A stretch of DNA of 64,000 nt from positions 17,038,062 through 17,102,061 of the forward strand of contig OU612074.1 in assembly GCA_914767715.1 (NCBI GenBank). The letters are read 5' to 3'. Position numbers and translations under genes: made by a program. Origin of the DNA: Membranipora membranacea (taxonomy: Eukaryota; Bryozoa; Gymnolaemata; Cheilostomatida; Membraniporidae). Under the pieces are notes generated by a model, which was not told where the DNA came from, did not search any database, and saw only the letters and a list, made by a program, of their open reading frames with translations. Positions 12,001 to 25,200 of the stretch are shown one piece after another; the first letter of the stretch is position 1; each line of letters opens with the position of its first letter.

Positions 12001-13216
12001 CACCTACAAGTAAAAGCTGGTATTTCATGTCTTATACAGCAAGCAGCCTCATCAAAAACATCCATGGATTTCCTCCGCCAGTGGGCCGTCGGTCAGGGGG
12101 GGGGGCAAAAGTCTGAGGGGCTCAGACTAATGGGTGGCAGCAAACTTGTTTAGAATATCGATGACGGGGCCAGTTAGAACTCAACCATGGCATCTCATAT
12201 TTACCTAATATAGATCACTAGCCGCAAACTGCCATGTACAATTATAAGCAATGGATCATTGGAGCTAAGTAATTTTTACACGGACTGGTCAACTGAGACA
12301 CTCCCAGGATGTGAGATACCAGAAGCTCTGAAAACACACAGGTTCTCAGAGACTACAACATTAGATAATGGTGGCTATGGTTGTCGGGTTGTTTCAACAC
12401 ATCTCTGAACTCATAGCATACAGCCCATTTGAGCACATAAACTAGGTCTGTTTAGAATTGTGTGCCTCCAAATAACTGGATTAATCAGTGTTAATGCAGT
12501 AAGAGTAAAGCACAGCTATAATGTGCTCAGGCCTTTTACTGACATTATATATAAAGGTTCTGGTCAATCAATAAGTTATCACGAAACTGGCATCACATTA
12601 CAGTGTGTAGGCTTATAATGGCATCATGAAATAATAATGAGAAAATAGCAGCAGTTGGAGTAGAAAGCTTTGAAAAAAGAAGGTAATGAATGCAATCAGT
12701 TTTGTGTTTGGTTTTTCACTGCTAGGCGACAAATTCCGCCAAAGTCGCTGCTTAAATTCAAGTGTTGGGAGAACTTCATGGTTGATTGTGTCAACCCCGA
12801 GCACAAGCCTTGGCAGGCGGGGCTGTCAGGTCCCCCACCCTCATTCAACAGCCTGCCCAGGCTAGCCTAGCATCCTTTAGTGTATACATTAAGAATGTTT
12901 TGACATCGACAGTGGCCGCAAATACTAGTAACACACAACTCACTTTTTTAGCTAGTTGAGACTTATCCCATGTTATATAATAGAACAGATGTTGTATTAT
13001 CTGACATACAGCGATCAGTTGTAGCCTCTGCAGTAGGACAATGTTCACCATAAACACACATGAAGTGTCAATCAGGAAGTAATATCTGCTTCGCACTAAG
13101 TCTTTTCTAGGAAGAAGCCGGATTCGGAACAAGATGAAAGCGTGTGTGACGAAGTGGTAGCACTCAAAAAAGAAGAAGATATTCATCAGCGCTGTCCATA
13201 GTGTAGCGGCAGTCAT
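9095..13216 (-). CDS. Unrecognised multi-pass membrane protein, complete, 276 aa
   Basis: Four exons on the minus strand join in frame: 13216-12944, 11902-11694, 9556-9380 and 9266-9095 (TAG stop). All junctions are GT-AG, and the lengths 273+209+177+172 give exactly 277 codons. The protein starts MTAATLWTALMNIFFFF. It shows hydrophobic helices at about residues 4-30, 45-82, 110-135 and 137-158, then a Trp/Tyr-rich stretch (WGKWMIMQYYYLRSRRNW) and a polar 60-residue C-terminus ending SFKAKQQ. I expect about four to five membrane spans with a cytosolic tail. No catalytic motif or family signature is recognisable, so the function is not assigned. Intron 2 (2.1 kb) contains a G21 hairpin. A missed small exon cannot be excluded. 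Confidence 0.8.
10505..10556. repeat. Hairpin with a G21 loop
   Basis: An uninterrupted run of 21 G (10517-10537) is flanked by the inverted 12-mers tagtttaagtgc and gcacttaaacta. The stem would present the G-run in its loop. A related 'ttgagcacataaactaggt' recurs near 12430. It lies in intron 2 of the membrane-protein gene. Run length in such tracts is prone to sequencing error. Confidence 0.8.
12074..12133. repeat. G-rich dispersed repeat copy
   Basis: A G10 tract (12096-12105) is followed by 'caaaagtctgaggggctcag' and 'actaat'. A similar string occurs in reverse complement near 60291-60330 and, more weakly, near 8851-8880. It is also locally palindromic (agtctgaggggctcagact). Probably a fragment of a dispersed element; it lies in intron 1 of the membrane-protein gene. 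Confidence 0.5.
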
Positions 13217-14599
13217 CTTGGCACTAGTTGGCAGGTGCTTTATCCTATTGTAGTAGTGAAAGTGTCAGACACTTGATTCGATGTCAGACAAAGATGAATC
13301 CTTCTAGCAGGAGTATAAGTTCAGCTCTGCAAAGTTACAATGATTGATATGAGTTCAAGACTACATACATGACTACACTAGTACAAGTAACATTTTGCTC
13401 AATTCAACAATAGAAAGATGCATGCTGTTATGACAGATGTAAAAAAAAGTAATTATAAGCCAATCATCATGAGTTATATAGTGCTTGCAGGTGCCCTCAA
13501 CATCAAGTCATGACAATAGACCATGTCAAATCATTGACGCTTTCAAAGCCTTCTTATCATAAATAAGGAAGTGCTCTAATCAAGTGAAACCCGTGATTAC
13601 CTCATATTGCAGATTTCAGTAAGGACAAAGTCCACACCAAACTTGAGTAATTCCCTCTACCAGTTTACAGAGCTGACCTTGCAATATATCACATGTATCA
13701 CACGTAGCAATAATATTACTTACCAGATTAAAGCCAGCAGCATCAAAGCATAAGAGCATAGACTCAAGTCTCAAACCTTCAATTGCAACTTCAACGTCTA
13801 AGACTGACCAGCATTATTTTCACGACTTGCTCAGTTGACTAGACATAATCATAACCTGTAGCTAATGCCAGTATACCAGTATGGCTGTGAATGCTCTCTA
13901 TATTATAGCTATTTATAACTCCCCCACAATCAATGATGCAGACAAGGAAAAATTATCGACTACGTGAGCACATGTATATGTGATATATAAACGTGAGAGC
14001 TACGCACACATTAATAATGATACTGTATATGCACGAGAGTTCTTTGGCATCGCTTGAGTTGATTGAACTATTCTATTGAACTTGTCGTGACCTACCAATC
14101 ATTTTTAGAAATTACATGGTACTGTAAATTACCAATAATCTGTGAGTGAAGCATAGGCTTGTAATAAGCCTATATGTATTAAACTAACAATTACAAGGGT
14201 TAGATTCAAAGTTTACAGTAGACTGAGTCCAGGGTTGGGGTTATTTCCATCTCTTCTATCAAAGAGTTGATTCTATCACCAGAGAACAAATATACTTGCA
14301 CTGGTGATTGAACTTATACGCTCTCGGTGACTGAGAGCAATGCAGACTATCAGACTAGCTTACTACCAACACAACGATATATAATGACTCCCATTTTAGC
14401 CATAGAAGCTACAATAATTTGCCAAAACCATAAATCATTTGATTGAATTACTGTTCAACCCCAACATTGTAAAATCTTATACTTTGAAAGTTCACTACTA
14501 CTAGTCACAATATCTAGCTACAAAGTCCAGTCAATGCAGAATATTCAACAAGATATAAAACATAGCTTTGCTACCATAGAGGAGTAAATTTTAAACGTG
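13217..14599. other. No gene seen (5' flank of the membrane-protein gene)
   Basis: Open frames are short and unsupported. This interval should contain the promoter of the minus-strand membrane-protein gene that begins at 13216, but I see no clear TATA or other core element. Confidence 0.45.
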
Positions 14600-14942
14600 G
14601 TTCACATTGTCCGAGATGGCATCCGGATGCCATCCCAGATGGTCTTAGTCTTATGTTCACATTGTAACATTCATCCCAGACTAAAAGCACATAGGTTTTT
14701 GTCTGGGATATTGTTCACATTGTCTGGGATCGTCCCAGATCATCCCAAAATTTGGTTCACAAAGCACCCAGATGTAGTTGAAAAATGATACTGGGTCTGT
14801 CTGGGACAGCATCGGGAAAGTTTGATGCTTACGAAGTTTCCAGATACTATCCCAGACGAACCCAGGCAGTCTGGAATTGTGTCATACTCATGTTCACACT
14901 GACTTGGATGGCTATCTGGGATAGTCTTCGGGGACAATGTGC
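14600..14942. mobile_element. Palindrome-rich element (MITE-like)
   Basis: The left end reads ttcacattgtccgagatgg. The right end reads, in reverse complement, acattgtccccgaagacta, giving imperfect terminal inverted repeats that share ACATTGTCC. Inside, TCTGGGAT or its complement ATCCCAGA occurs about seven times, along with an internal palindrome ggcatccggatgcc. This is a compact, about 340 bp element built of inverted modules and not a coding sequence. Confidence 0.6.
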
Positions 14943-15789
14943 ATCAGCCATTACTCCAGCTAGCCTTTGTGTTAACTAGCACTAATGTGGTGCGTTGAGG
15001 TGCGAGTACACATGAAGTAAAGAGGGTGAGTCAATGTTCGCTAGCTTTAAACATAGCTATTTCAAGAAAGTGTGAAGGGCAAATGAATCCTCCTGTGAAT
15101 ACTAAACTCCTTCGGGGTATTCATTAAGAGATAAGTAGAGCTATGATGACGGGCTATGGAGCAAGTTTTAACTCAGCCCAGCATATCAACAGGTCACAAT
15201 CAATTTCTCATTGTACTGCCCTTGCCCCCTGTTCATAGCATGGCATTTTAGTATTGCAACCAACTAACGGAGAAACAATCACACAAAGCTATCACAGAAA
15301 CCAAATACTATTTGTGCCAATTCTCTGTCATAACTCTATTTTCTATATTATTTTGTACAATTTCCTTTACATTGACCACCACAACAGCTAAGTCAATATT
15401 TATCGCTGCGCTGCTGACAATAAAAATATTAAAAATCATGGCATGCACAGCAATCAAATGTAACAAAACTTTAAGGGGTATCAAATAATACGAAATACCA
15501 AAGTGTTCTACTGTGGGTAAGAGTTGTGTCCCCATTGAACATAAAGCCACAACTCCTAATTCCATAATCCGACGCCTGACCTTGTATTGAGTTTGACGTT
15601 GGTGGCATCCAAAACATTAACCTCAACCGAAATGTCTCAACAAAGCTGCAGATTCAACCAGATGTACAGCAGTTCAAGATCGAGTAATGTGTCCCATTTC
15701 AGTTGATTTCATTGTTGTCTAATATATGTTTCTGCTTCCTAGTACATCATCCGGTGGGTATTATGTGTAGGTATGAGTTACTCACACTG
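14943..15789. other. No gene seen
   Basis: A minus-strand frame at 15565-15308 is hydrophobic but has no partner exons and no recognisable domain. It is probably chance in AT-rich DNA. Nothing else is supported here. Confidence 0.45.
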
Positions 15790-17880
15790 TCATCTTACAC
15801 GAGAGACTGTAACTTTTTCCTTCAACAGCTGTCTTTCCTTTGCTGAAACACAAAGAGCTCAAAATTGCCATATAAACAGGTGACATTTATATACACAGTG
15901 TTAACCTTTCAATTATGGCTGACTTTCATAACTAAATAATTTCCTTGCTACCTCAGAGTGTAGTTTAGTCGATCCGGTGATGATTTAGTGTCTATGTTCA
16001 TCACCTAAGGTTTGGGCTTTGAAAATAAATATGGTGAGTGAATGTGAGCTAACCAAATATTGCGAGCGAATAAGGAATGGCGGGCATTTCCTTCTCGACA
16101 AAAAACAGACAACATTAATATTTCAAACAGTTTTAGCATCAACGCACAGACATGATTGCAAACATTCATGACAGCTTCAGAGATAATCATCCAAACCGAT
16201 TGTGTTCAGTCAGTTCAAATGATGGGATTTAGTGGGGACTTGTGAAGGAGAACTCAGAATTTTGGAGCAAACCAGAATAAGATTTTGAAAAAGCATCAAA
16301 ATTTGATATCTTCTATGGCCATTTTATCAGTCAGTCAAATCAAACTGTTCAATAATCAGCAATAATGAACCGCCCTAAACAGCTTAGGTTTAGACTTTGT
16401 TCGTTATTTAAAAATGAAGTAATTTGTTAAAATCAATAGTATTGGTGCTCGGGGATAACTTAAACCCATCAATAACAGATAACTACTCACCTGACTGTCT
16501 TTTTATATTGCTGTTCCAGCCGCCATTTTTGACATTTCTGAATTCTGTGGCAGCTTGAAAGGCTCGTGATCTGACTGCGTGTACCTCTCTGACTGAGATC
16601 TTACCTCTCGCAACTGAGCTCACACCACTATAGGAAAACAGAGAAAAATTGGTTAACGTTGATAGGAATAAGTCAGATTCTATCTCAGTTCGGAGACTGG
16701 GAAACAAGGGTGCTTTAAGGACGCGGCCGCCGTGTATAGTGCCAAGTTGCTCTCAGTTTGCAGGGGTCATAAATTGAGCCCGGTAGTCCGTAGACTGCAA
16801 CTGGAATCTAACCCAGTATCTCTGGCACTTGCATGTTACAGGTTAGACACTTTATTCAACTAAGCTATTTTCTACTCCATGTAAGATTCAGGGATAAACA
16901 AACAATTATTGAATATATGATAAATTTATAAACATAAAATATATACACATATAAGTGGGTTATATTTTTATGGACGACTCCTTATTTTGCAATTCAGGTC
17001 TAGGTAAGTTATGTCTCTATTAGTTAGTTAGTTAGCTAGTTAGTGATAGTGACACGACCTACCTGTCTACATCATCATCTGGTTCACCCTCAGAGCCGCT
17101 GTCAAATGCTATCCTGTTTGCAGTTTGGCTTGTCAATAAATGGGAGGGGCCAGTTATCTCCGCCTCCTCTTTATCAGAAGCATCAGCATCATCCTCAATA
17201 GACTCTAACACATCATCCGGCAGCCTAAGAGCATCCATCTTGGCTTTCTTTGCAGCCTGAAAACAGCAATACATAGTTTCTGCCAAACGCATAGGCCTAC
17301 ACTTTTTGTTCATTTTTAATTCAAGTGTTTATTATCATTCAATTGCAATGAAATAAGGTCGATAAGAAGTTACTAAAATACAAAGGGGCTTGTCAGATAT
17401 TTCGGAACTTAATCTTATGGACGCGTTGCGCAGATGAAGACTTAGGGCAAACAGCCTCCTTTTTGACTTCATTGGCTTTACTGAGTTCCTTAGTGTATCA
17501 TCTCTCACTGTTTTGGTACTTTTAGTGGTATAGAACTGAATGCTTTGACTTGCTTGTAGAAAAGCGTTGAATATTTATTGTATAATGGTTCAGGGCATGG
17601 CTCAGCATCTACCTCATTGCAACGATGCAGATTACAGGCCTCCCAAAGAATTTATGATTTTTAGACACTTGAATCATTGTTGGCATAATCATTATTTAGA
17701 TCATATACATACCTTTTGCTCTTTAAGTGCTGCATCCCTAGCTTTGTTCATCTCTCGCTTTTTTCGTTTCTGTAACTTTGCCAGAGATAACTCGTCACGC
17801 TTCTGCGATTTTGTTACTTCTTTAGAGCGCTGGAATGTGACAGCCTCAGGCGCCTCATCGTCAGACTCATTTTCATACAT
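15790..17880 (-). CDS. NOL7-like nucleolar protein
   Basis: Three well-supported exons read in one frame: 17880-17713 (ATG start), 17256-17063 and 16627-16491. A tentative last exon, 15842-15790 (TGA), fits the phase and follows a good acceptor, but it shows no clear homology and the true C-terminus may lie elsewhere. The protein begins MYENESDDEAPEAVTF, matching the acidic 'DDEAPE-xx-TF' motif of NOL7. A basic Lys/Arg helix follows (LQKRKKREMNKARDAALKEQK), then LPDDVLESI, equivalent to the LPDxxLExL motif of NOL7. A basic segment follows (GKISVREVHAVRSRAFQAA). NOL7 proteins are nucleolar and act in early ribosomal small-subunit processing. The gene is divergent from TFG across about 1.4 kb. 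The assignment rests on short motifs, so I leave the symbol empty. Confidence 0.62.
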
Positions 17881-19269
17881 AGTGGTGTGTCCTCTCTACA
17901 GCAGTACAGAAACTCTGCCTGCAAATTTAAAATCAACATCGATTAGAAGGCGCAATATCCAAAAAATTTCTGTGATCATATATAAATAAGCAAGGATATG
18001 GAGGGGTTTCCTTCAGGCCTATGTGATATAGAGTGGAGAGGGACATGGTGCCACGTCTGTTTAAGCTAGTAAAAGAGCAAAGGAGTATGATTGGTTAGAT
18101 CAGTTACACATTGTAGTAATCTTGAGTTAGAGGCAAAATGGATTTTCTTCTCTTAAAATTTTATGTTTTGAGGAAGAAACAGTGAAGCGAAGAGATATGA
18201 TACACTCGTGAAATGCTATATTCTAACTTTCTAAAGTCTGTATATAGTTTATTGAAAAATTGTTGTGCTGATCCATACGCGAAAAGGGTAGGCCTAATAA
18301 AAATACGCAAAACTTAGCATGCGCAGGCTTTGCATCACATATCATAGGCTAATTGTAAGGGTGAAATCAAAGATTACTCATTCTTCCAAGGGCTGGACTA
18401 GGAGTAATCACTGATACTCCTCATGGCTCATCAGTTTACAATACCAAAGCTGACACTTTTTGCTGTTCTCATCATCATGTTGAAATAGAATTACCACCTT
18501 GCATCAGAGATTTTATCTGTGCATATCTTGTGCAGGACTGTGTGGATAATTGAACATCATTCATGCATCATATCATAGACAAAGGCCATTATTAACATAA
18601 ATTAAAATAGTATTAATTAAGACTTTTGGTGATCTCATCCATTCCATCCATGATGATCAGTGATGGTGACCATTCCATTGATGATGAATTGATTGATGAT
18701 TGTTGGAAAATAATTTAACCTAAATTATATTCCTATTGCCCTCATTGTTCACTCACTTGGATATGTGATCTATATTTTGTCGCACACTACAAGATTCCTT
18801 CAGCTTCTAAGATTTACTGTACTCTAGGGATGATCAGAAGCTTGGGTAGCTACAATGTTGGAAATAGTAGAATAACTTGAAGTTTTCTCTCTGTTCATCT
18901 CACATGCTTTGACCTTGACCCATTCATAGCTGATACGCAGTAAATATCAGAAAGTTTCTAATTGGACACTGAAGCTTTAAAGGCCAATGAAAACACCTGA
19001 AAAAATAAACCAATGAAAGGTGGTGTAGCCTGTGTAACAATGAATTTCTCACTGCTGACGGATTCTAACAACAGATCTCAATTAAAAACAGAATCAGAGG
19101 CTCTATACACATAAACCGGAAACAGAGGATTTGTCATCATCAATTTGTTTTAGGAAAAGAATCTTACATACTCAGTTTCTCACTTGGAATCAGACCTCCA
19201 TTGCAACACCGTATCCCTGTCAGTTATACTTTGAGGTAGCTTAGATTTACCTACCATCTAACCTCCATA
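17881..19269. promoter_or_regulatory. Divergent intergenic region NOL7-like / TFG
   Basis: This interval of about 1.4 kb separates the start of the minus-strand NOL7-like gene from the start of plus-strand TFG, so it must hold both promoters and 5'UTRs. I see no clear TATA box or repeat; there are short 'tgatgat' runs near 18650-18700. No coding frame is supported. Confidence 0.5.
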
Positions 19270-22200
19270 ATGTGTAAGTATTTTTACATCTACTTTCTAA
19301 AATACTGTAACAATATTTCATTGTAGATCAAATCAAGAGGAGTAGTAAGTAAAACAAACAGCAGGCAGGGGTTCACTACTACTCCTTTACTTTTCCTTGA
19401 TCAAATGTCATGATGAGCTCACTTAAGGTCAACTTTTACTAGTAACCTTGCCATTTATTTAGGATTACTAGCTTGATCTGATATTTGTCTTTCCACACTG
19501 TAATACTTCTCTGTCAGTTACACCACTAATTTTTCTTTCATTATTTGGTTAAAATGTTGACATTCTAAGGATCCTACATTCATGATGATGATCCATCAAA
19601 TGAATGACTTGAGGTAAAATACACGGTTCACTCACAGTCATCGAGTTGACAACGTGATTTCTTTTTAGTACCCTTCATTTTCACATCGAGAGTTCAAGGG
19701 TGTTTAGAAAATTGATTGTCTCACGACTCATAAAATGGCTTGCGTATACTGATTCACTCTCGCTTGTATTAAACTTGTGCATCTATATATGACGGATGTT
19801 ATTGACCTATTATATTTACAGCTTTCAGAGGGGGACTTGACCTTGAAGGTCGTATTGTGATAAAGGTACAGCTTGGCAATGACACAAGAAAGATGCTCAT
19901 ACATAATGATGATATTACTTACGACGAGTTGGTCCTGATGATGCAGAGGGTATACAAAGGCAGCATACAACAAGATGATGAAATCACCATAAAATACAGA
20001 GATGAAGGTAGGTATTATACAATTTTTCTCGCAAATATATAGTTTGAAACATGATTTTTGTTTTCATCCTTTATACAGTCCTAGAGCTAAAGATTTGCAC
20101 TAGTTGAGTAAAGTGAAAGTATAAAAGTTTATGGTTCAATTTGGTCAATCTGAACATTGCTTGATATATACTCATAATCAGATGTCTCAAAGTTCTACCA
20201 GTCTACATATATAGAGACCCAAACTAGGCAAACTAACCTCTGGCTGATATTTAATATTTTGTGTAGAGCAAACTAATGCACATCTTGGCAACAAAAACAT
20301 ATCGCTTTAATAACTTATCGTTTTCAATGCAATCGTTATTATGCACATCCGATATCTACTATGCCTACACTCTGGTCGTGTCAATAGATATGCTCAATTT
20401 CTTCATTCTTATAGATGGCGATGAGATCACGATATTTGACAGTTCTGATGTGTCCTTCGCCATACAGACTTGTAACAGGCAGCTTAAGCTTGTGCTCTAC
20501 GGTATGTTCATTGCTCAGGATATACCTAGATCTCTAGGCCTATTGTTACACATATGCGAGAAAGAAATCTGACAGCCCCTTAAATTGCTCAATAATTTTC
20601 ATCTGAATTTAGTTATACGGTAATAGTAATAGTACACCAGGAAATCCTGAAAGTCTTATTGCAGACTGCCTCACAAATCATGCCTCCTTGATTTCCTTGT
20701 GTTTGTGCAATAGATTGCCCTGTCCTGAAGATGGTGTTTCTATGAATTATTAATTGAAGGCCTATGTTGCCCCAAACAGTGCAGATGATTTGTTTTGATG
20801 TTTTTGAACATCTGCACCAGGTGGACAAGTAACCAGGTATCAGGTATCAATCGAAGTTCCAACCTCCAAACATCTGCTATATGCAAAGGTGGATCCATTA
20901 ACAAGATAATCAGGGTATCATTACTAGTATCACCAGTTAATCTATCTGATTGATGAATAAAAAGATTTGCCATTATTTAGTGGGGCATCATGTCGCAAAA
21001 TTTGTTACCCTGTGTGTCAACAGCCAATAGAGTTGTTTTAAGGCTGTTTGTTTCTGTCCATATCTGTCTCAAAAAATATAAATAATTTAAGACTTTACAA
21101 AGACCAATGCATGTGAAAGTCAGGTAGTTACTTATGATAAAGTTGTGTCGGATTCGCATGTGACATCATAATGCAGAGATTGAGAGTTACCTTCCCTTAT
21201 GGGAAGGCACTTTTACAACCATCAAAGGCTCGTACCAAGAAGAGCATTAGATTTTTAACCACACAAATCTGACATAACTTTATCTGCCTGACTATAACAT
21301 GCGTTGGTCTCTGGGTAGTTTTTAAGCGTTATAGATCCCTAAAGTTAACATAAACATGATCGTGTTTCTTTCCGTATGTAGTTAATGGGTTAGAGAGAAA
21401 GTTTGACAATGCAGAAGTAGCGACCATAAAGAAAGGACTTCAGCGTGTACGAGATATGGTGAATGGTCTACTGGATCAGATTAATGCCAAAACAGGATCA
21501 AATTCAAGGCTTGATGCTACACAAGATGGTAAGTTCTGATTAGATTCTCATCATCAATAGTAATGATGAGATTATTTATATACCTCTTAATGTAAGCCAC
21601 AATGAGTGTTTTTACACAATTTTACAATACATCATTACCGCCTGGTCACTCAGTTCAAGCACTCCAACGCCAACCCTGACTGATGAGAACCTACAACACA
21701 TAAAGCCCTTTTGCTCATCAGAACATCTTACCGAGCTCTACTTCACAGGTAACACCTGTGGGCATGAGCGAGAATTGTACCCCGGTCGGCAGGTCACCAC
21801 CACTAGGCTACCCTAAAAAATAATCCAAAACTTACACTAAACTATAAAACTAAAATGATAGATGATAGATATTTATGGTGAGGTGAAGTGTTCTTGATTG
21901 TGTTTAAACAAGTCCCACTTTGGTTTGGTGACAACAACATATGGTGTGTATTGCATAATTTATGATGCAAATTTATATGAGACTCTGTATGCAGTTACCA
22001 TAACAAGAATTTTTTAAATTCTCTATAAGTTGTCCTCCCATGGCGATTCTCTCATGTGAAAACTTATAAGTCTCTCACTGACAGGTCGACTTAAAGGGCA
22101 ACCAAGGTTTCAAACAATGTCTCATTGATGGCCATTGATTAATAGCAGATTGCACCTTCTGCATGGGGAAAAAGACAAAATATAATTTGGATGATTATTC

Positions 22201-25200
22201 AGCCAGAATTCTTGTGAAACATTTCTTCCATCAGGTACTCAAACTCAGCTAAAAGAGAATACCACATAGCAGTTTCCTGTTATTATTTAGCCTGTGCTCT
22301 ATAATTATTACAGCAAAGTCTTGGAACCTCCCCTAAACTGAAGTGTTACCCAGCTTAGAGTCAGCAACTACTTTGAGTTTTGCATTGCGTAATGCACAAA
22401 GCTGATGCTGCCCCGCACATTATTTACTACCCATTAATGCATTGCTGCGAAACCTTGGTTGCCCTTTAATCTGCCAAGAGATATCCTACTATTTGTTTAA
22501 TTCCCTGTAAACCTTAAAAATTGACTCACCATTAAAACGCATAAGCATATCGTCTCTTGATCTTCTGCAGATGATGGCGTTGAAGAAGAGGCGGAGCCAG
22601 CGACTTATACCGCTCCTATTTCCAATTCTCCAATCAAATCTTATGATAACAAAGAGTTTGATCCTTTAGACACAAGCTCAACGCTAGCACAGCCACCCGC
22701 AGACAGGTAGATACTTAACTTCTAAAAGGAAATGACTTATCAACTGGACTTGCTCGGTCGATTTTTGAAGCAGCATCATTCAAGAAAATTCATGGACAAT
22801 GTATCCCACTACTAACAACATTTTGATGTGTTCATTTTAAAAAGGGCTCTTGGTAGAGATTGTTCACAGCATTCTCTTAATGAAAAGTTTGGTGTGGAAT
22901 TCCTAGGAAGATCAGGCCACCCACTCATATCTAATAGTTGACCTGATCCGACATTGAGTAACTGTGACAGGAAAGGCTTTGTTGGATACCCTAAGAAGTT
23001 CCAATTTACCCCAATTCTAAAAGTATACTTCCTGTTTAGGGTACGCTGATGCTTACTGAGCTCTGCCATTCACACTATACACCCCATGTCCTTTTGTGGA
23101 TATAACATCGTTAGCATACATTGAGGTGATTTTGGGAAAAGCAGATGGTCATGATTACTTGACCAGTTATTAAAGCCAAACACAGATGTACATAATGTAC
23201 AAACTACGTACTCCATATTTCATTCAAGGGACTATCATAAAGTATCAGAACATACGTGGCCATATTTTATGCCACATTTGTGACATCTAATACTTACATG
23301 CAAAATGTATGGTAAAGGTAGTCCTAGCCATTAACTTTCCCTGATTCTAGTCGTTTAAACTGTGTACGGCTTCATTAAGTAAATGAAATAAGGTGTCCAA
23401 TTCCGCAGGATTGAATTGAGTGTGTAGGTCATCACCATATTCGGGTCATCGCTGATTTATCCAAAAAGTACTGCGTTTTTTCCCATAATAATTGCTTAAT
23501 AGAGAGTTATCCTCTCTTTGCTTAATAGCCTCGTATATCTTTCTCTGCAGTGGACATGGGGACAGGGGAACAGCAGGCAGTCAATACGCCAACAGTCAGT
23601 ACACTGGTAGTCAGTATGGAGGTGATGCTATCAGTAAATCATTCGATCAGATGTCTATGTCTGATAGACAAAGTGTTAATCGTAAGTGTACCGATTAGAT
23701 GAGGAGTTAGTATGTCTATGATTGATAGATCAAGTGATTTGATAGTTGTCTTTTGAGCTGTTTCCAAGGATTTTTTTCGGGCAACTTATTCAGCCTGTTA
23801 TATGGTATTTGTAATGTAATTGGAATCAAAATCCATGCCTTTCCAATTTGATGAGATTGAGAAATGATAGAAGAACTTATTCAATTTAATGTGATCAGTA
23901 TTTTCTATACCTTCCAACCACTGTAAACACTAGCAATACCAAATTGGTGCTGTGTATCTTAAGTCATGTGTAGTCGATGACAGTGCAATTTTAAATTTAT
24001 TATTGCTTTCATATTCTATTGTAAACAGTATTGGTATGACATATAGACGGTAAAGACACAAATATGTACGTTTTCGTTTTTGAGAGTCGATTAATCATGA
24101 GACATGCTCTTCTCCACTGTAGAATCACCTACTCCAGCTAGTTTACAGTCCTCTTTTGGTTCAGCATTCAACCCACAGCAGCAGCAACAACAACAAACAC
24201 CTGCACCTGCAGTACAGAACACCCAGCAAATGCCACCTGCCAGCGGGACCACCCAGTATGCTTCTAATATGTATTCGCAACAACAGACACCTGCTCAGTA
24301 TGCCACTGCTGGGGCCACCCAAGCAGGCTATCAGGGAGCTACTGGGACCACACAGCAAGGCTATCAAGGCTATAACCAACAGACACCTGCAGTGCCAACA
24401 TCTCAATATACACAGCAGAATGGTATGGCACCTGGTGAGTTATGTTATAGGAAGAAAGACTCCATCCATGTTTCACTGAGAGGAATGGGGTCACAGGATA
24501 GAGATAACCTAACACAGTATTTCAGTTTTGTTCTCCCTTGATCAATTTGAGATTGTGATGCTTTCTTTGTCAGTTTATTCTCTGAAATGATATAGGTTTA
24601 CATCTTGCCATGAAGGCCACATCGAAACAAAGTTCATGATGCGGGTATTAAAACAGGATAAAGTCATACATATACACTTTTTTTGACTGACTTGTTAATT
24701 TCTTGATTTGGTTCATCAATGAATACTGTCTGTCTTAGCCTAACTTCCTACATTAAATTCACGGTTTATGTTTCAGTGAACACACAAACTCCTCAGGCTA
24801 CTCCCCAGCAGCAGCCCACATCTCAGTATGCTTATAACGCTCAGTCATGGCAGACACAGAACCCAGCAGCTCAGAGCACAGCTCCCACCTCACAAACACA
24901 AGGTATGTGTGTACTCTCAGATCTATGATATAGTCTAAGTGCAGGTACTGGGACCCATAGAACTCATTAGCATTTTAGTATCTTAACGATTGGGCTTTAG
25001 AGTAAAAGGCACATTGATCAAGTAATATACTATTGTACGTATATCTCTGATTGATAGGGAGTGAACTGGTTCATATAGTAGTAGCACCCTCACAGGGAAT
25101 TTGGTGTGTCCGCCGTGTTCAATTTTATTAATTAGGGGTGGGTACATGTTAGGTCTGCTACTAAATTGTCTCTAATGATCAGAGATACACATGATAACAG

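Noticed and set aside
15308-15565. Hydrophobic minus-strand frame as a membrane-protein exon or the NOL7 C-terminus
   Set aside because: No splice phase links it to the NOL7-like exons, and the composition is what AT-rich DNA gives by chance.
17567-17989. 140-residue plus-strand frame
   Set aside because: It is antisense to the first exon of the NOL7-like gene, which has matching splice phases and homology.
24156-24479. Alternative-frame ORFs (plus and minus) over the Gln-rich part of TFG
   Set aside because: They are shadows of TFG exon 7, whose CAG-rich repeats keep other frames open.
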